A DNA stretch of 64,000 bases from Setoptus koraiensis (Eukaryota; Arthropoda). Location: contig CM106585.1 in the NCBI GenBank assembly GCA_048013815.1, positions 23,002,001 to 23,066,000 on the forward strand, written 5' to 3'. Of this stretch, positions 32,022 to 44,645 are shown piece by piece. The notes beneath the pieces were generated by a model, which was not told where the DNA came from, made no database searches, and was given only the letters and a program-made list of their open reading frames with translations. The stretch's first letter is position 1, and every line of letters starts with the position of its first letter. The translations under genes and the position numbers were made by a program.

Positions 32022-34429
32022 TTAGGACGATTTGTTCTTGTTGATGTCCTCCGATGACGTGGCTACATTAGATGAGACATGATCGCCCTTGTTATTATTA
32101 TTGCTGTCGATGGATTGGTTATCTCTTCTATCTTGTTTAGTATCGTTGTTTTGCTGTGATTGTTGCTGTTGATTCTCGTTGTTTGAGCTGCTGCTGCTGC
32201 TGCTATCGTCTGAATATTCTCCATCGTTTTCATCGGAATCAGCACTCTTTTTGTCATTGCTATCATTATTTGATACATCTTGGTCGTCCTCTTCATCCTC
32301 TGAACGGCTGTGAGCGGAATCGTCCTGGTTTGAATTGGTATTTGATTGTGCGGACTCTTGTGGACTAGATTGTTGATGTTTGTTGTCTGAATTAACAGAT
32401 TGTGATGAATCCGTTGATTTGATATTTGTCACAGACGCAGCTTGCTGCTGATCATCTTTGGCACTAGCCTGAACTTGTCCGTTAACATTATTAGTTGATT
32501 GTTGTTTACCATTTGAGGGATCGTCCTTTCTTTCATCTGCTCTATCGTTCCAACTTAGAAGATTTGTTATGAATTTAGGTGGCGAAAAAAATGAACGCAA
32601 TTTAGATTTGAAACCAGATTTGGCACCCTCTGATGCTGCCGGGGCCACTTGCGATGTTTGAGCCTGAGCCGAAGGTTGGCTACTTTGTTGGTTGTTAGGC
32701 TGCTGTTGTTGAAACAGATTATTTGATGACTGTTGTTGTTGTTGCTGTTGTTGTTGTGGTATCAGTTGTTGAACCATTGGTACTACTGATGATGATTGAG
32801 CAAAATGCATATCGTGTCCCGGATGACCAACAATGGGTTGTGGTACAAACGCTGCCATTTGTGCACCCAAAGAGGCAAACTGGGGTCCATTGTGCTGATT
32901 GATAGAGCCAACGCCTGGAGCAACTGCATGCTGACCAATTAATTGTGCTGCAGCATGCTGAAGATTTTGCCCAATATTCAATTTAAGCGATTGCAATTGT
33001 GATTGCGCAGCCGACATTTGCGAATTTGATGGATTTACCTGTTGTGGGTGATGATGATGTGGTGAATTTTGTGAGGCTTGTTGCTGTTGATGTTGATTAT
33101 TATTCGGTCCATTATTGTTATTGTTAACAACCATTGATGATGGCAGTTGAATGCCGGCATGTTGGGCTACCTGTTGCGCAATAGCATGGGCAGTTGGATG
33201 TTGGTTAGCTACTTGTTGAACGGCATGATTTAATTGAGCGCCAACTTGATTGGTTATGCTAGATAAAGCGGGTAAAGCGCCATTAATGGCTGCCGGCATA
33301 GAGGGCAAAGACATTAATTCGCCCAATTTGGCGCCTAGCTTTGTAACAGAGGCTAGACCGCCCGATGCGGCTGCTTGTAACATTGGATGAGCGTTTGCCA
33401 ATAGGGCCGACGCAGCTGAGGCGGCTGCCGAGCCAGGATTGTAATTATTAGCGGGTTGTCTGTTTTGTTGATGATGCATTGCATTGTTATTTTGATTGTT
33501 TGTGTAAGGATTCAAGCCGATGGCCTCTGATTGTGCCAGAGCCGCGGCAGCGGCTGCTGCATTCTCTGCTTGTATCTGAGCAGTGATCTGATCAATATTT
33601 GAGGCACCATTGATAAATTGAGCATTTGGTGGATATTCCATAGCCATCAGATTTGAGGCACTATAATGTTGATTAAATATATCGCTAGCCGCGCCATATG
33701 GACCATTGTGTCTATTTTGGTTGGCATTGTTGAAACGGTGGCCATTGCCTCCGTTGTTTGTTATCATGTAGTTGTTGTTTTTTCCTTGTTGTTGGTGTTG
33801 CATACCGCGACCTCCTCTGTAGCCGCCGTGATTGTTTCCTCTTCCGCGTTTTCCTCTACCACCCTTCCTGCCACCTCTATAGGTGTTAACTGGTGAACCA
33901 TTGTTATTGTTGGCACCACTACTGTAACCTCCCTGAACATTGTTGTGTCCTCTATTAGCATTACCAGCCGCTGGCGCTGCATTATCTAAAATAGCATGCT
34001 CCACTTGGACCACAATAGGAATGATTGTCTTTTTGGCTTGTCTTAGTTTTTGAGATGATCCACTCGAGGCGCCTCCTCCTCCTACTGAGCCGTAATTTGC
34101 GCCGCTGTTGGCGTTGTTGTTGTAACCTGCTGCGATACCTGCTTGACTGGTTGGATAATCTGTAAAAGCTACGGAAGCGCCGAAACTGTTTGCTCCATTT
34201 CCATAACCTGAAGAGGCTCCTGAGCCTCCGAAGCCTGAACCTGAGCTCGCGTAATTGTTCCCTGAAGAGATAGCGCTTAATTGGTTTTGTCCGTTTCCTC
34301 CATATCCACCATTTGATGGCTGACCAAGCGATGTAGCGCCGTTGCCATAGTTGCCATTGTTGCCAGAAGCTTCTCCTTTGATGTTGTTGTTGTTGTTGTT
34401 TGCCACGCCCAATATGTTTGTTGGGGCGC
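32022..34429 (-). CDS. Low-complexity secreted protein, long terminal exon (isoform A)
   Basis: Acceptor ttatag/GC at the 34429 boundary, entered in phase 1 (G + GC, glycine), runs to TAA at 32022-32024 and adds 802 residues. The sequence starts GAPTNILGVANNNN and is dominated by Asn, Gly, Ser, Ala and Gln. Features in order: YGNGA/GYGGNG-type glycine repeats; a hydrophobic strand KKTIIPIVVQVEHAIL flanked by linkers; an arginine-glycine stretch (YRGGRKGGRGKRGRG); long Ala/Gln/His regions; a basic KSGFKSKLRSFFSPP segment; and a very acidic Ser/Asp/Asn tail. No known domain is recognised. With exons 48006..48032, 37452..38010 and 36100..36579 the total is 1157 residues in one frame. Polymer-like composition suggests an extracellular matrix, cuticle or silk-type role, which is inference. 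Confidence 0.72.
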
Positions 34430-34819
34430 CTATAATCAATGAAAATATAGTATAGGTGTGAGTGTGTGTTTGCGGGTATTTGTGTAAGGAAGTCAAGGAT
34501 GGACAAAGATTGAGATTGTAAAAAACTGTTTAGAAACTGCAATACGATTTGGGACTTTGAAATTAATAATGTTGATTAATCAGGGGCATAATTAGTAATT
34601 TCGATGTGTCACTCGGCTATTTACTGTCAACAAAAATCAATGTGCCAAACGAGTTGAATCGTTGTGAAAAAAGAAAAAAATGATCAAACATTATCTCCAC
34701 CCAATAATAAGCCTATATCAGAGGAGACAATTTTTGCATAGCCCCAAATCAAAAAAAGAGGAAGAATAGTCAAGCGACACGGTCTCCAGCGACAGGTCAT
34801 AGTAGTCAACCAGCAAGCA

Positions 34820-35562
34820 CTAATTAAAATGAAAATGTTTGTTGAAAACATGCCTTGTCAATGCGTAGTAATCTTGTTTCAAAAAAATTGGCCTGCCTAC
34901 ATGAAGTTCGCTTGGAATATATTGGTTGTTATATCCAATCAAACTATCACAAAAGGCACCATTAGCAGAGCCTCCGGTTGTAAAGGGTGATAGTTGTTTT
35001 GCGGTTGCATAGTTGTTGTTGAAGTTGCTTTGACACCATAGATTAACATGCTCATTCATAAATTCATCCATCATGCTTAAATCATTGGTATTCATCAAAA
35101 AAAGATCATGTAAGAATGCACTTTCATCATAGAGATCTTGTCTTTTTGTTGTCATTGTATAGTTGTCAACTAATGCTGAATTGTTGAAGTTTGATAGAGC
35201 TCGCTCAACATAACTTAACAATCTATCACTATTAACGTTCATCCTACGAATAAATAAGCTAGAACTGAGTGCATCTTTAGTAGAATTGTTTTCAATCATG
35301 AATGGTGAGATCTTATCTAACGTAATCTTCTTTCGATTGTCGTTTCTATTGTCCATTGTTTTATCCTTATCACTACTATCAATCAATCTATTTGTTTTTT
35401 GTTGGCTAAATAAAAGCGATTGCTGCGATAAACATGCAACACTATTAGTTGAACAATGATAACTTCTCAGTTTGAATTTATCTGTTTTCAGCTTAAATTC
35501 ATCACCGACATTGTTGATAAGACTAGAATAGTTGCGAGAATTATCATCATAACTACCAACAG
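34820..35562 (-). CDS. Candidate alternative terminal exon of the low-complexity secreted-protein gene (isoform B)
   Basis: The minus strand reads gatattttag/CTGTTGG at the 35562 boundary. Entering in phase 1 (G + CT, alanine) gives 247 residues to TAG at 34820-34822. The sequence differs in style from the other exons: less repetitive, rich in Asn, Ser, Leu and Asp, with ordered-looking stretches such as SDRLLSYVERALSNFNNSAL and DESAFLHDLFLMNTNDLSMM. No family is recognised. No consensus donor with the right phase was found inside it, so it is better read as an alternative last exon than an internal one. Joined to exons 1-3 it gives 602 residues. No clear polyadenylation signal was seen within 200 bp downstream, which weakens the case. 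Confidence 0.5.
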
Positions 35563-36099
35563 CTAAAATATCATTAGTGTTATTTGATACTATTTGGACA
35601 AGCAGACCATTTTTAGAGTATATCAGGAGGTAGCAGGCGATAGGGATTGGGCGTGGCAACGGAAACCATGTAACAATGCGTGTCGATTAGTGTCGTTAAT
35701 TAGTAATTAGTGTTAATTTGCATTGTTTTTTGGTTTTGTTTGTGAGCGTGTGTTTGTGTATGTGTCGTGCGCAATATTTGCATTGATTTGTTGATATAGG
35801 AGACAATGAATAGATATTTCATGTCAACAAGTTGCTACAAATTGCTAATTATCTGTATCAAGCGTGTTTTTGAGTGATAGAAATAGATTTTAGTAAACTG
35901 TTGCACCATGTCAACTACAGGCGACGCTCTCATTTTTAGACAGTTAGACCGATAATCAAAATTCGTCTCAACCAATCAAATACTAATATTCCTGGAAACC
36001 AGAACAGATAGAGTTGCTTAAAGACGCCACTGGAAGATAGAGTTAGAAAAGATATGGGAAATTGAGTATAGTTATAGCTAGACATTCGCACAGCCTCAC

Positions 36100-36579
36100 C
36101 TGAGTCAATAGGTAGTGCTTGACCAACTGCGGCGTTATAAGCTTGCCCAATCATGTTGTCTGGCATATGACCAATCGGAATAGCCATCAATTGATTGCCG
36201 TTTGCACCTTGTTTATAATCACCGCTAGATTGTTGCTGATTACTGTTGGCGCCATTATTTTGATACAACTTTCCCTTTTCGCTCATTAGGAAACTACTCA
36301 TGAAGCCATGATTGATTGCTATGTTACTGCCTCCTTGATTAGCATCACTTCCATATTGTTGATTATTATTATTAGTATTAAATGCACCATTGCCTCCTTT
36401 AGTATCTCCATAATTATTATTATTGTTAATCCTATTGTTTTCAGTGTGTGACTTTTGTGGCACTGAGTGCACTACGGCCATAGGTATTAGTATTGTTGGT
36501 GGTGTCAAAGAGGTGGGCGCTGGTGCGGACATCAAGTCTGAACCTTGAGATCCATACTGTGGTGGCTCTGTCTTGACGG
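36100..36579 (-). CDS. Low-complexity secreted protein, exon 3 (symmetric phase-1 exon)
   Basis: Bounded by acceptor gattgtag/CC at 36579 and donor CAG/GTGAGG at 36100. Length is 480 nt, a multiple of three, and both ends are in phase 1, so the exon could be skipped without a frameshift. Its 160 residues start AVKTEPPQYGSQG, then carry a hydrophobic strand (PPTILIPMAVVHSVPQKS) followed by Asn/Gly/Gln-rich sequence (NNNNYGDTKGGNG, NNNNQQYGSD) and LMAIPIGHMPDNMIGQAYNA. Open reading beyond both splice sites in the genomic frame is chance extension. Confidence 0.7.
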
Positions 36580-37093
36580 CTACAATCAATGATGCGATGC
36601 AGTGGCAACAGCAATAGTAACATGACGATAACGGTGTTGGTGATGGACATTTCACGAGATCAATTGATGCAATGGCGCCATTCAGTTGGTTCATGAAGGG
36701 TGGTTTGTTAGTGTTGGTTGTGAGTGTCACGTGTTTTTGTTAATGTTGAGCGCAGTTGTTGGTTGTTTGTTAGTACAGTACATAATATTATAGTAATGTA
36801 GTAATAGGTAGTAAGGGGTAAAAGTGAAAAATTACACATGTTAATAAGATGTAGTCTTAGATGTTAGTGGACAGGTGACGGTAATTGATTAAGACGCACT
36901 CTAATTGACTAGCAAAGTGGGAGAGTACACAGAGAGCAATTAAAATTATTTAGACAGTGAGAGACACTGTTACATAACAAAGAAAATGCGCCGGATCATC
37001 AGAGGAAGTGTGAGTAACATGGCTGTAAATGAGGCTTCACGGTGTAGCCAGATGTAACAATAGCAACTAAACGACAGAAAAACAAAAAGATGG

Positions 37094-37198
<105 letters not shown>

Positions 37199-37451
37199 AG
37201 AAGCAAGAAGACAACAACTAAACAAGATTACACAAAACAAACAATCATTATGTATGTTTCTCTGTCTTTCTCTCGCCGCAAAAACAACAGCAAATATTAT
37301 GTTATATAATACATGGTGTGGATGTACTGATGAGAAAAGCACGGTAACAAACCAGAAAAAAAACAAAAGAAGAAAGGAAGGAGAAAATAGCTCTGCCTCT
37401 CTCAAAGTTGATTATAATAATGTTGTAAAGTTAGTGTAATGTAATAATTAC

Positions 37452-38010
37452 CTGAATCATATGATGATTGTGATTGGCCAGCCAATGAGTTGCCAGCTGA
37501 GATTCCATTATAACTTGTTACTTGTTGTTGGTGTTCATTGTTGCCTGCATCTCCATTATATCCACCACCTTTAGTGGCACCATTTTGGTTATTATTAGCG
37601 GCCACTGAAGCTGAAGTATGTTCAACATTTGGTATTGAGGCCGCCTGTTGATAGGAACCCAAATTGGAGGCTGCTTGATGATTTGATGATGAAGACGAAG
37701 CAGATTGGCCAGAACTGTAAGAATCGCTAGATTGCTGTTGTTGTCCATAAGAAGTGTCACCGGATTGAGATGTCTTCAATTTGGCTAGAGGCACTTTAAT
37801 ATAAACAATTTGAATCTTTTTGGACTTGCCACTGATTGGCTCATCTTGGCCAACATTGGCTGGCAGATCGGAGCCATGTTGTTGCTGTTGTATAGGTCCA
37901 ATATTGTTGGTCCCAGATGATCCATAGTCGCCTCCATCGGCTGAACAAAATGAGGTAGTAATAGCTAATAATGCCACTAACACTATTGTAACGAGTTTGA
38001 CATAGTCAAG
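37452..38010 (-). CDS. Low-complexity secreted protein, exon 2 (completes signal peptide)
   Basis: Acceptor acttaatag/CTT at 38010 (phase 0) to donor TCAG/GTAATT at 37452 (phase 1), 559 nt. The frame is closed by a TAG immediately upstream of 38010, overlapping the acceptor, and has no ATG before the hydrophobic segment. An upstream coding exon is therefore required. The exon begins LDYVKLVTIVLVALLAITTS and then FCSADGG, a typical signal-peptide core with a C-S-A cleavage site. The mature part is Ser/Gln/Asn/Gly-rich, with a lysine-flanked strand KSKKIQIVYIKVPLAKLK of the kind seen in some arthropod cuticle proteins. The resemblance is too short to assign a family. Confidence 0.75.
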
Positions 38011-38227
38011 CTATTAAGTAGTAATAATAATTGCAATGAAAGAGTAAATGTTGATTGGTTAAATAATTATCAATGAAGTTAACAAGTGGATTGTGTAAAT
38101 TATATCATTGTTTACTATGCTGTTCATTTGTACTATAGGACAATAAAATAAAAAACAATAAAAAACATCTTTTGGTTCACCAGTGCAAATGAGAGGAAAG
38201 GGGAAGGAATGGAGCCGCTGCGCTCGT

Positions 38228-38235
38228 TTACGTAA
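38228..38235. promoter_or_regulatory. TTACGTAA site 1 of cluster
   Basis: Exact palindromic octamer, the consensus for PAR-bZIP/NFIL3-type factors (Pdp1, Vrille). First of eight copies between 38.2 and 59.5 kb; it lies within TTTACGTAAA, about 220 bp upstream of exon 2 on the gene strand. Confidence 0.4.
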
Positions 38236-40664
38236 ATGTCCTTCCCCTTCATTACGTTTGTTGGCATGTACAGTGGATCGGGAGGCCCAAATTTAGATTC
38301 GACGATTTTAAGCGCCGAGTTTGAACTGCAAAAAGTTTAGAATAAATCGTACAATTAAATATATCTTGTGTATCTGCTCATCGGTCGAACAGAATAAAGA
38401 TAAACTTATGCAATCAATATTTCACTAGATCATTAGTCAATCAATGCCTGATGTGTAGATTGTGCAACAAGCCTTAATTATGCACGAAACATTCTGACGA
38501 TGATGAAGGTCGGCGAGCATGCAGTTGCAAGCAGATGAAACTAATTTATTGAGTTTCAACCATGGCAAGCAAAGGAGCAAGCCAGATAGAGCAACAAAAG
38601 TGAAAAGGAGTGAAGAAATAGATCAAACAAAACATAAATGTGTTCCTATTAATAGATAGAGTTATACATGCACCTGTCCAAGTTTCTAGCGATGCACCAC
38701 CAAATCACGTCTGTCATGATGGTCAGATGGTGATGCAGGTTAATATGTGTGTGTACCAACAACTGATGCTAGCAGATAGATAGATAAAATTGTTTCACCA
38801 AATTGCTCAATGACACAAGCAGCAACATTTGTTGCAACAGCATCATAACATATCATATCATCTATACATTATATAATGAGATGTGTGCATGATATAATGT
38901 GAGTACACAACAGTCGACTAACACCATTTGCTGTCATCATGTGTCTGATATACACATAAGCCGCATTACTCAAAACAGTTATTTTAGCTACATGCAAGCT
39001 GGCTAGATTGACCAGCTCTAACTGTTGTTAGACTGAATGGACTGTTGCAATGTGTGACTGGTGCGTTACTAGTGACAAATGTAGAATCAATGATGAAATA
39101 GTTTGATCTAGATTGCAAATGCATTTGCCAAGACTGTGCCTGTCAAAAGGTGGATGCTCTCTCGCTCTGATGCAAACACAACTGCCCAGTCAGATACTAA
39201 TTGCAAATTGACACAAGAATTGAACAAGAAATTGTTTGCTCTCATTTTATTTTTATTAGCTCAGCTCAATCCAAGACAGAGCGAGCGAATGGTGACGCGG
39301 GAATAGAAGAAATCAAGCGCTTGAAGTGGCAAGGTGCCATTGGTGTCATATTATCAGTTAAACTTGCAACTTTAGCCGATAACTAATATGCATTCATGTA
39401 TGAGCGTATCTCATTGGTAACTATATCAGCATTTTGTTGGCCTGGGCACAACAACAATGATGGATGGTTAAATGGTGCAAAGCAGCACAGACAGAAGTGA
39501 TAAGCTCTTTCTCTCTTATTGATTATTGCAGTTGGCCAAGCCATCAACACTAATCAACTAATGCTAGCGTCAGGGCCGATGATGCAAGCATTAAAATTGT
39601 ATTAATATCGCCATTTTGCGAATAGTCGCTCTAAAGGTAGAGTGGATAATCTCATACCGAGCGAGCGAGCGAGCGGGAGGGAGAGAGACAAAGAGTGGCA
39701 AAAATAGTAACTAAAACAAATGACAGCCAGCACGGCCTATTATTAGGTGACCACTACAGCCGCTGCTACTTTAGTCACAAGACAGGTGAGGGTGATGAAA
39801 CGGCGGGTATTGGTGTGACTCGCGCACTTTTAGGCCAGCGACTGCTCACTAGGGCCGCTAGAATTGCATTGCTTTTAATGCTAATAGGCTACTGTTGATA
39901 ATAAAGGACCAAAACTCGTCTACTGGTCTCATGTGGCTCACGTTGGCTGGTTTGCATTTCAAACAAGCTAACCATGTTGGTCAGTTTCACTAACACCAAC
40001 ACCAGCACCAGCAGCAGACACTGTGGATGTCTTAAATTAGATGATGATGATGACGACGATCACTCCTTTCGCTAGTGATTATCCCCTCACCTGAGCTCGG
40101 GCTAAATGTTGAGGGAGACGGCGCGACACACATCACATCAGTGCTTCATCGCTGGCTCATCGCCGCCTTATCACTGTATCGCAGATCACAGAGATACAGG
40201 CGATAAAGCAATCGTTTCATTTAGCTTTTATTTAGTTGCGTTTAGTTTGCATTTGGCAGTTGTTGTTCTTAATGTGTTCTTATCTAGAATATATTTGAGA
40301 GAATTGTAATGTCTAACAAGTGCGCCTGTGTGAGAGGCTGCAAACAAAGCGGCATACAAATGAGAGAGTGTTGCGTTGTGTTGCGTTGCGTTGTGTGAGA
40401 GAAAAGAGCGAGCCAGCGAGAGAGAAAAGTGCATCCATTCAGTTTTCGGGCATTCGCGCTATTTAGCATCATCAGCGGCACCAGCGACGAGCTCAGAAAT
40501 ACAAGATAGAGCGAGCGAGGGAGAGAGCCAAAGACCACAGTAGTAGGTGTAGTAACGGGGAACTTAATCAACGAGCAACTGGCCATTATTACTATTATTA
40601 TTAATGTTACATAACATGTCTAGACAGACTGGACGGAGCGCACTGTTAGTTGGCAACCTGTTGT

Positions 40665-40690
40665 ACACACACACACACACACACACACAC
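40665..40690. repeat. (AC)n microsatellite
   Basis: A 26-bp pure AC dinucleotide run inside the inferred long intron. Confidence 0.95.
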
Positions 40691-41585
40691 TGACACAGCG
40701 ACGAAGACGAGACAGAGCGCAGAGCAGAGAATCTCTACTTTTCGCTCTTAATGAAGTCAGCATCATGCATGCAATTTTGTTAAAGTCAGTCAACAACAAA
40801 ATTGAACTTAAACACAGACAGAATGAATTATCATAAGGAGCTTACGTGACGTTGCCCGGCCAGCGACTGGCAACTGGCCAGCCAACAACTAACCCCTAAT
40901 GCCATCCTCGCCGGCCAACACTGTCGCTGGCCAATGGCTAGCAATGACTGGCGATGGTCAGCGCGGCGACTGGCAATGGCCAACAATGCAGTCGCCGGCA
41001 ACTCATAGCAACCTGTGCAGCCGAGCAGCACCAACAAAAGCAGCGCCAAAACAACACACACACACGCACACACACACGGCACAAAACAGGATAAAACAAA
41101 ACTAAACTAAACAAAGCAAAACTAAACAAAACAACGACCAAATGGAGAAACGGAGATGCTCTATGGCGCTGCTGCTCGTCTGCTTGTTATTATCGGATGG
41201 GCAGCAAACCAAATAAGAAGAAAGTGACATGTTTTAGGTCAGCCGGCCGGAGCAAGCGCCTTGCATTCTCACAAGCGCCAGGTATCGGGCAGCGGTTGTT
41301 GTTGTCTTGTTGTTTTCTGCAATTGTTGCTCGGGTCAACTAACTCTCACTATTGTATATGTGAGACAGTGTCCGTTAGACGACGATACAGTTGCATCATG
41401 CGCCGGCCAACACAATATGCCGCTTGCACTGCAATATGTGTCTGTGTGTAACAGCCACATAATAAAAGCCCAGTCTCTCTCTCTTCGTGACTTGATATTT
41501 TCGCTTAGATCATAGTTACAGTTGGTGTTGAATAGGTAAACATGAGCACACACTCCTATGCGCTCTGCTAATAGACGCGATTCTG

Positions 41586-41590
41586 CAAAA

Positions 41591-41633
<43 letters not shown>

Positions 41634-41635
41634 GC
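41586..41635. repeat. CAA/CAG triplet run
   Basis: About 50 bp of interrupted CAA/CAG triplets in the inferred intron. It reads as polyglutamine on one strand and polycysteine/leucine on the other, but no gene context supports translation. Confidence 0.9.
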
Positions 41636-41747
41636 AGCCATAACAAACGAACAACAACAGCACGCTTGAATAGAGTCAGCACATTTCAATTTGTTAATTG
41701 CTCATTTGTAATTATCATCCGACTTGCAGCAGTCACTGGCGGCGCAC

Positions 41748-41827
41748 CGGCGACTGGTCAGTGCGGCGACTGGTCAGCGCGGAGACTGGCCAGCGCGGCG
41801 ATCGGCCAGCGCGGCGACCGGCCAGTG
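41748..41827. repeat. 16-bp degenerate tandem array (about 5 units)
   Basis: Units of the form CGGCGACTGGTCAGTG follow each other with one to three substitutions, the later ones changing TGGTCAG to TGGCCAG or CGGCCAG. This suggests that the abundant GGCC words of the region partly spread by local tandem duplication. Confidence 0.85.
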
Positions 41828-43852
41828 AGCCATTGGCCGGGCCAGTGTAGGCCGGCCCCGTATGGAGGCGACTTTCTCCTCTTGTCGATGCACTTGCACT
41901 TATGGCACTTGTTGCGCTTCTCGTTTCAGGCATTCGTCTGAGAATCTCAGGCTGAGATAGACGCGGCTTTGTCCATGTCCGATGCAAACTGTGCGATATA
42001 AACACACACACACACATACCAACCTGCTCTTCATTATGCAATTGGCTCGAGTTACGTCATTGGCACGCAGCCGTGTCGCGCAGCCATGACGTGGGCGCCA
42101 ACAACGGCGTAATGCGCCGCCGGTCAGTGTTGTTGTACGGGGTTGATTTTGCTCAGTTTTACCTGTGCTTTGCCGGTAAAACTGTGCCATACTGGTCTGT
42201 GCCATACACCGGTTGGCATGGCCCGCGGCTCACTCATTTGCACGGCTCACCCAAAGTGTGTGCGTCCCAGTTGGCAATATCTCACGCCAACTGATTGAGC
42301 AGCGAGCATTGTCCGATCGAATTGAACTAGACCTATGCTGTTACGTTGCGGCACAGGTGAGCGGCATGCCTGCGAGCCACTTGTTTGTTCGCCCAATTGT
42401 TGCCACTGCACGATTGGGCGCCTCTATATTATCGATGTGTTGGCCGCACAATTACATAACATACACCTAGCGGCAGTGAGCGGCCCTACTATTTGTTGGT
42501 TTGACTTATTGCTCTGACAACTGACTTATTGCTTGCAGTTATTTGTGGCGCGCATACGTTGGCCAATGCCCGCGTATGAGGCGAGACGATCGGATGACCG
42601 CTGCATGCAGCTTGCGGCAGACGCAGATTGCATATCTATCGATATGGACTCGGCAATCTCTGCAATCTGGACTCTGCAATCGGCGAGCGAATGGAGCGGA
42701 TAATGCAATCAATTTGCATAATAATGATGACGGCTATCGAGTGTCGGCTTGCAATCTTGATAGATGCACACTTAATAGATTATCGCCACAGATTGATGGC
42801 CCACTTGAAGTGGCCGAATCACTGCAACTTGGAGCCATGAGCCATGTGGATGCACGAACAATAGCTGGCCGCCAAGTAGGTGGTCTCTCTCAAACATATA
42901 TAAATATATAAATATTATGCCTCTCGATATTGATGAATGTTGCGCAATTTTACGCTAGCTAAGCGCGGATAAAACGGACAGCGGCGGATAAGCAGGCAAG
43001 AGATAAATTAGCTAGCCGCTGCTCATGCGTTGATGTGTGGCGTTGCTCGTCATTGCTCGCCGACCAGTGTAACTCTAGCCCGCCGATGACGCCATGCCGC
43101 CTGTGCCGAGATATATCATCGCTGCATTATTGGTCAGAGTTATATTATTGGCCAGAGTTACAGTTGGCAGCGCATCATCGCCACCAGCCAATAACCAACT
43201 GTAATAAGCAACTGTAATAACTAACTGTGATAAGTGTGTTTACGGTCGTCATTACAACAACCATTACGCATTATTGGCCACATCGGCCGGCCACACTTTT
43301 GCCAACGGCCAGCACTTTTGACAGCCACTCTTTGTGGCTTGCGTTTTGTGCCCTGTGCCCTGTGCCTTGTGCTGTCCGTCTCGCCTCTGTCCCGTTCAGT
43401 CCGTTCATTGCGGCCCAAGCGACCGCTGCACTCACCGACCACCGGACCGAGACCGGACAGCGCAGCCAAGACAACAGACAGCGGACAGCGGACGGTCGGG
43501 CGCCACAGAGTGACCACTGGCCAGCGTGACAGGCCTTGCCAATCGCTGGCTGGCTTGACGCTCGTCCGATGGCTTGTCCAACTTGCCACTCCGGCCAACA
43601 AGTGGCGCCAGATTGACGTGCAATCCCAAGATCGCTCAACAGTGTGCCCAGCACTAGCCAAGCTAGATCTGGGGGCATTAGGCGCAATCAACTGGTTGCT
43701 TCTTGTTTCTCTTCGCTGTCGTGCTTCGTGAAATTTGCGCCTAATGCGTGCCCGTTTAAGCGCGATTAGCTAATATGAGTGGCTAATCGCGGCTGCCCGC
43801 TAATGCGACCGACTAATGTGACTAATGGCCGACCACTAGCCAGTGCGGCCAG

Positions 43853-43885
43853 CCGATATCGTTGGCCACTGGCCAACGATATCGG
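43853..43885. repeat. 33-bp perfect palindrome
   Basis: Arms CCGATATCGTTGGCCA and TGGCCAACGATATCGG are exact reverse complements around one central C. It could form a hairpin or cruciform, or bind a dimeric factor. Confidence 0.9.
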
Positions 43886-43949
43886 GGATGCTGCCAATAT
43901 CGCCAATATCCAATGCGAACAACACGCAACTCACCTGTCGGTTGGTCAG

Positions 43950-43957
43950 TTACGTAA
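43950..43957. promoter_or_regulatory. TTACGTAA site 2 of cluster
   Basis: Lies within GTTACGTAAC and is followed immediately by a CRE half-site (CGTCA). Confidence 0.4.
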
Positions 43958-44582
43958 CGTCAGCCTGGCGTAAGTGACCAACAGATTGTGTTCTTTTGTG
44001 AGCTGTGCTGTGTCCACTGGATCGCGCCTGCAGCCAGCGTCGGCCGGCGTCGAGCCAGCGCTGAGCGTATCGGCGCAACAAGTGGCCAGGAGACGCCGGC
44101 GACGAGGAAGGATCGTTTGAGATCGAGCGCGCATGTAATCGAATTTGCTCCGTTTTGTTCCGTTCATTGTCAGAAATCACTCACTTTCGAGCCGAAAACT
44201 GATGCTGAGCCCGTTAACATTGTTGCATATTCCCGCTTGCCGTTCTTCCTCGTCCCGTCGTCTCGTCGTCTCGTCTCCGCGTCTCGTCGCCTCGTCGCCT
44301 GGCCGCCGCTCGTTGGCGAGCCGTTAGCCGTGTTACTGTAACAATGACTCTCGGCCAGCGTCAACTGTCTCGCCGGCTGGCCAGTTGACAGGTCGCTGAG
44401 CAGCCGGCCCGCCAGCACACAGTGGCCACCATCCAGTGGATGGCGTTCACTGACCGCGAGCGGCCAACGGGCCGACCGACGGGACGACCGACGGGCCGAC
44501 GAGTATGAGGCTGCCGTCGGTTCGCCGAAGCGGAAGTGTCCGAGCTCGCTGGCCAGCGCCGCTGTGCGACTCGCACAGTGTC

Positions 44583-44645
44583 AGCGAACAGTGCGAAAAG
44601 AGCGAAAAATGCGAAAAGTGCGAACAGTGCGAACGGCGCGAAAAG
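44583..44645. repeat. 9-bp degenerate tandem array
   Basis: About seven units resembling GCGAAAAGT in direct succession within the GC-rich part of the inferred intron. Confidence 0.8.

Noticed and set aside
40089-40130. Alternative first exon for the secreted-protein gene (ATG followed by CAG/GTGAGG on the minus strand)
   Set aside because: The donor is in phase 1, whereas the exon 2 acceptor requires phase 0.
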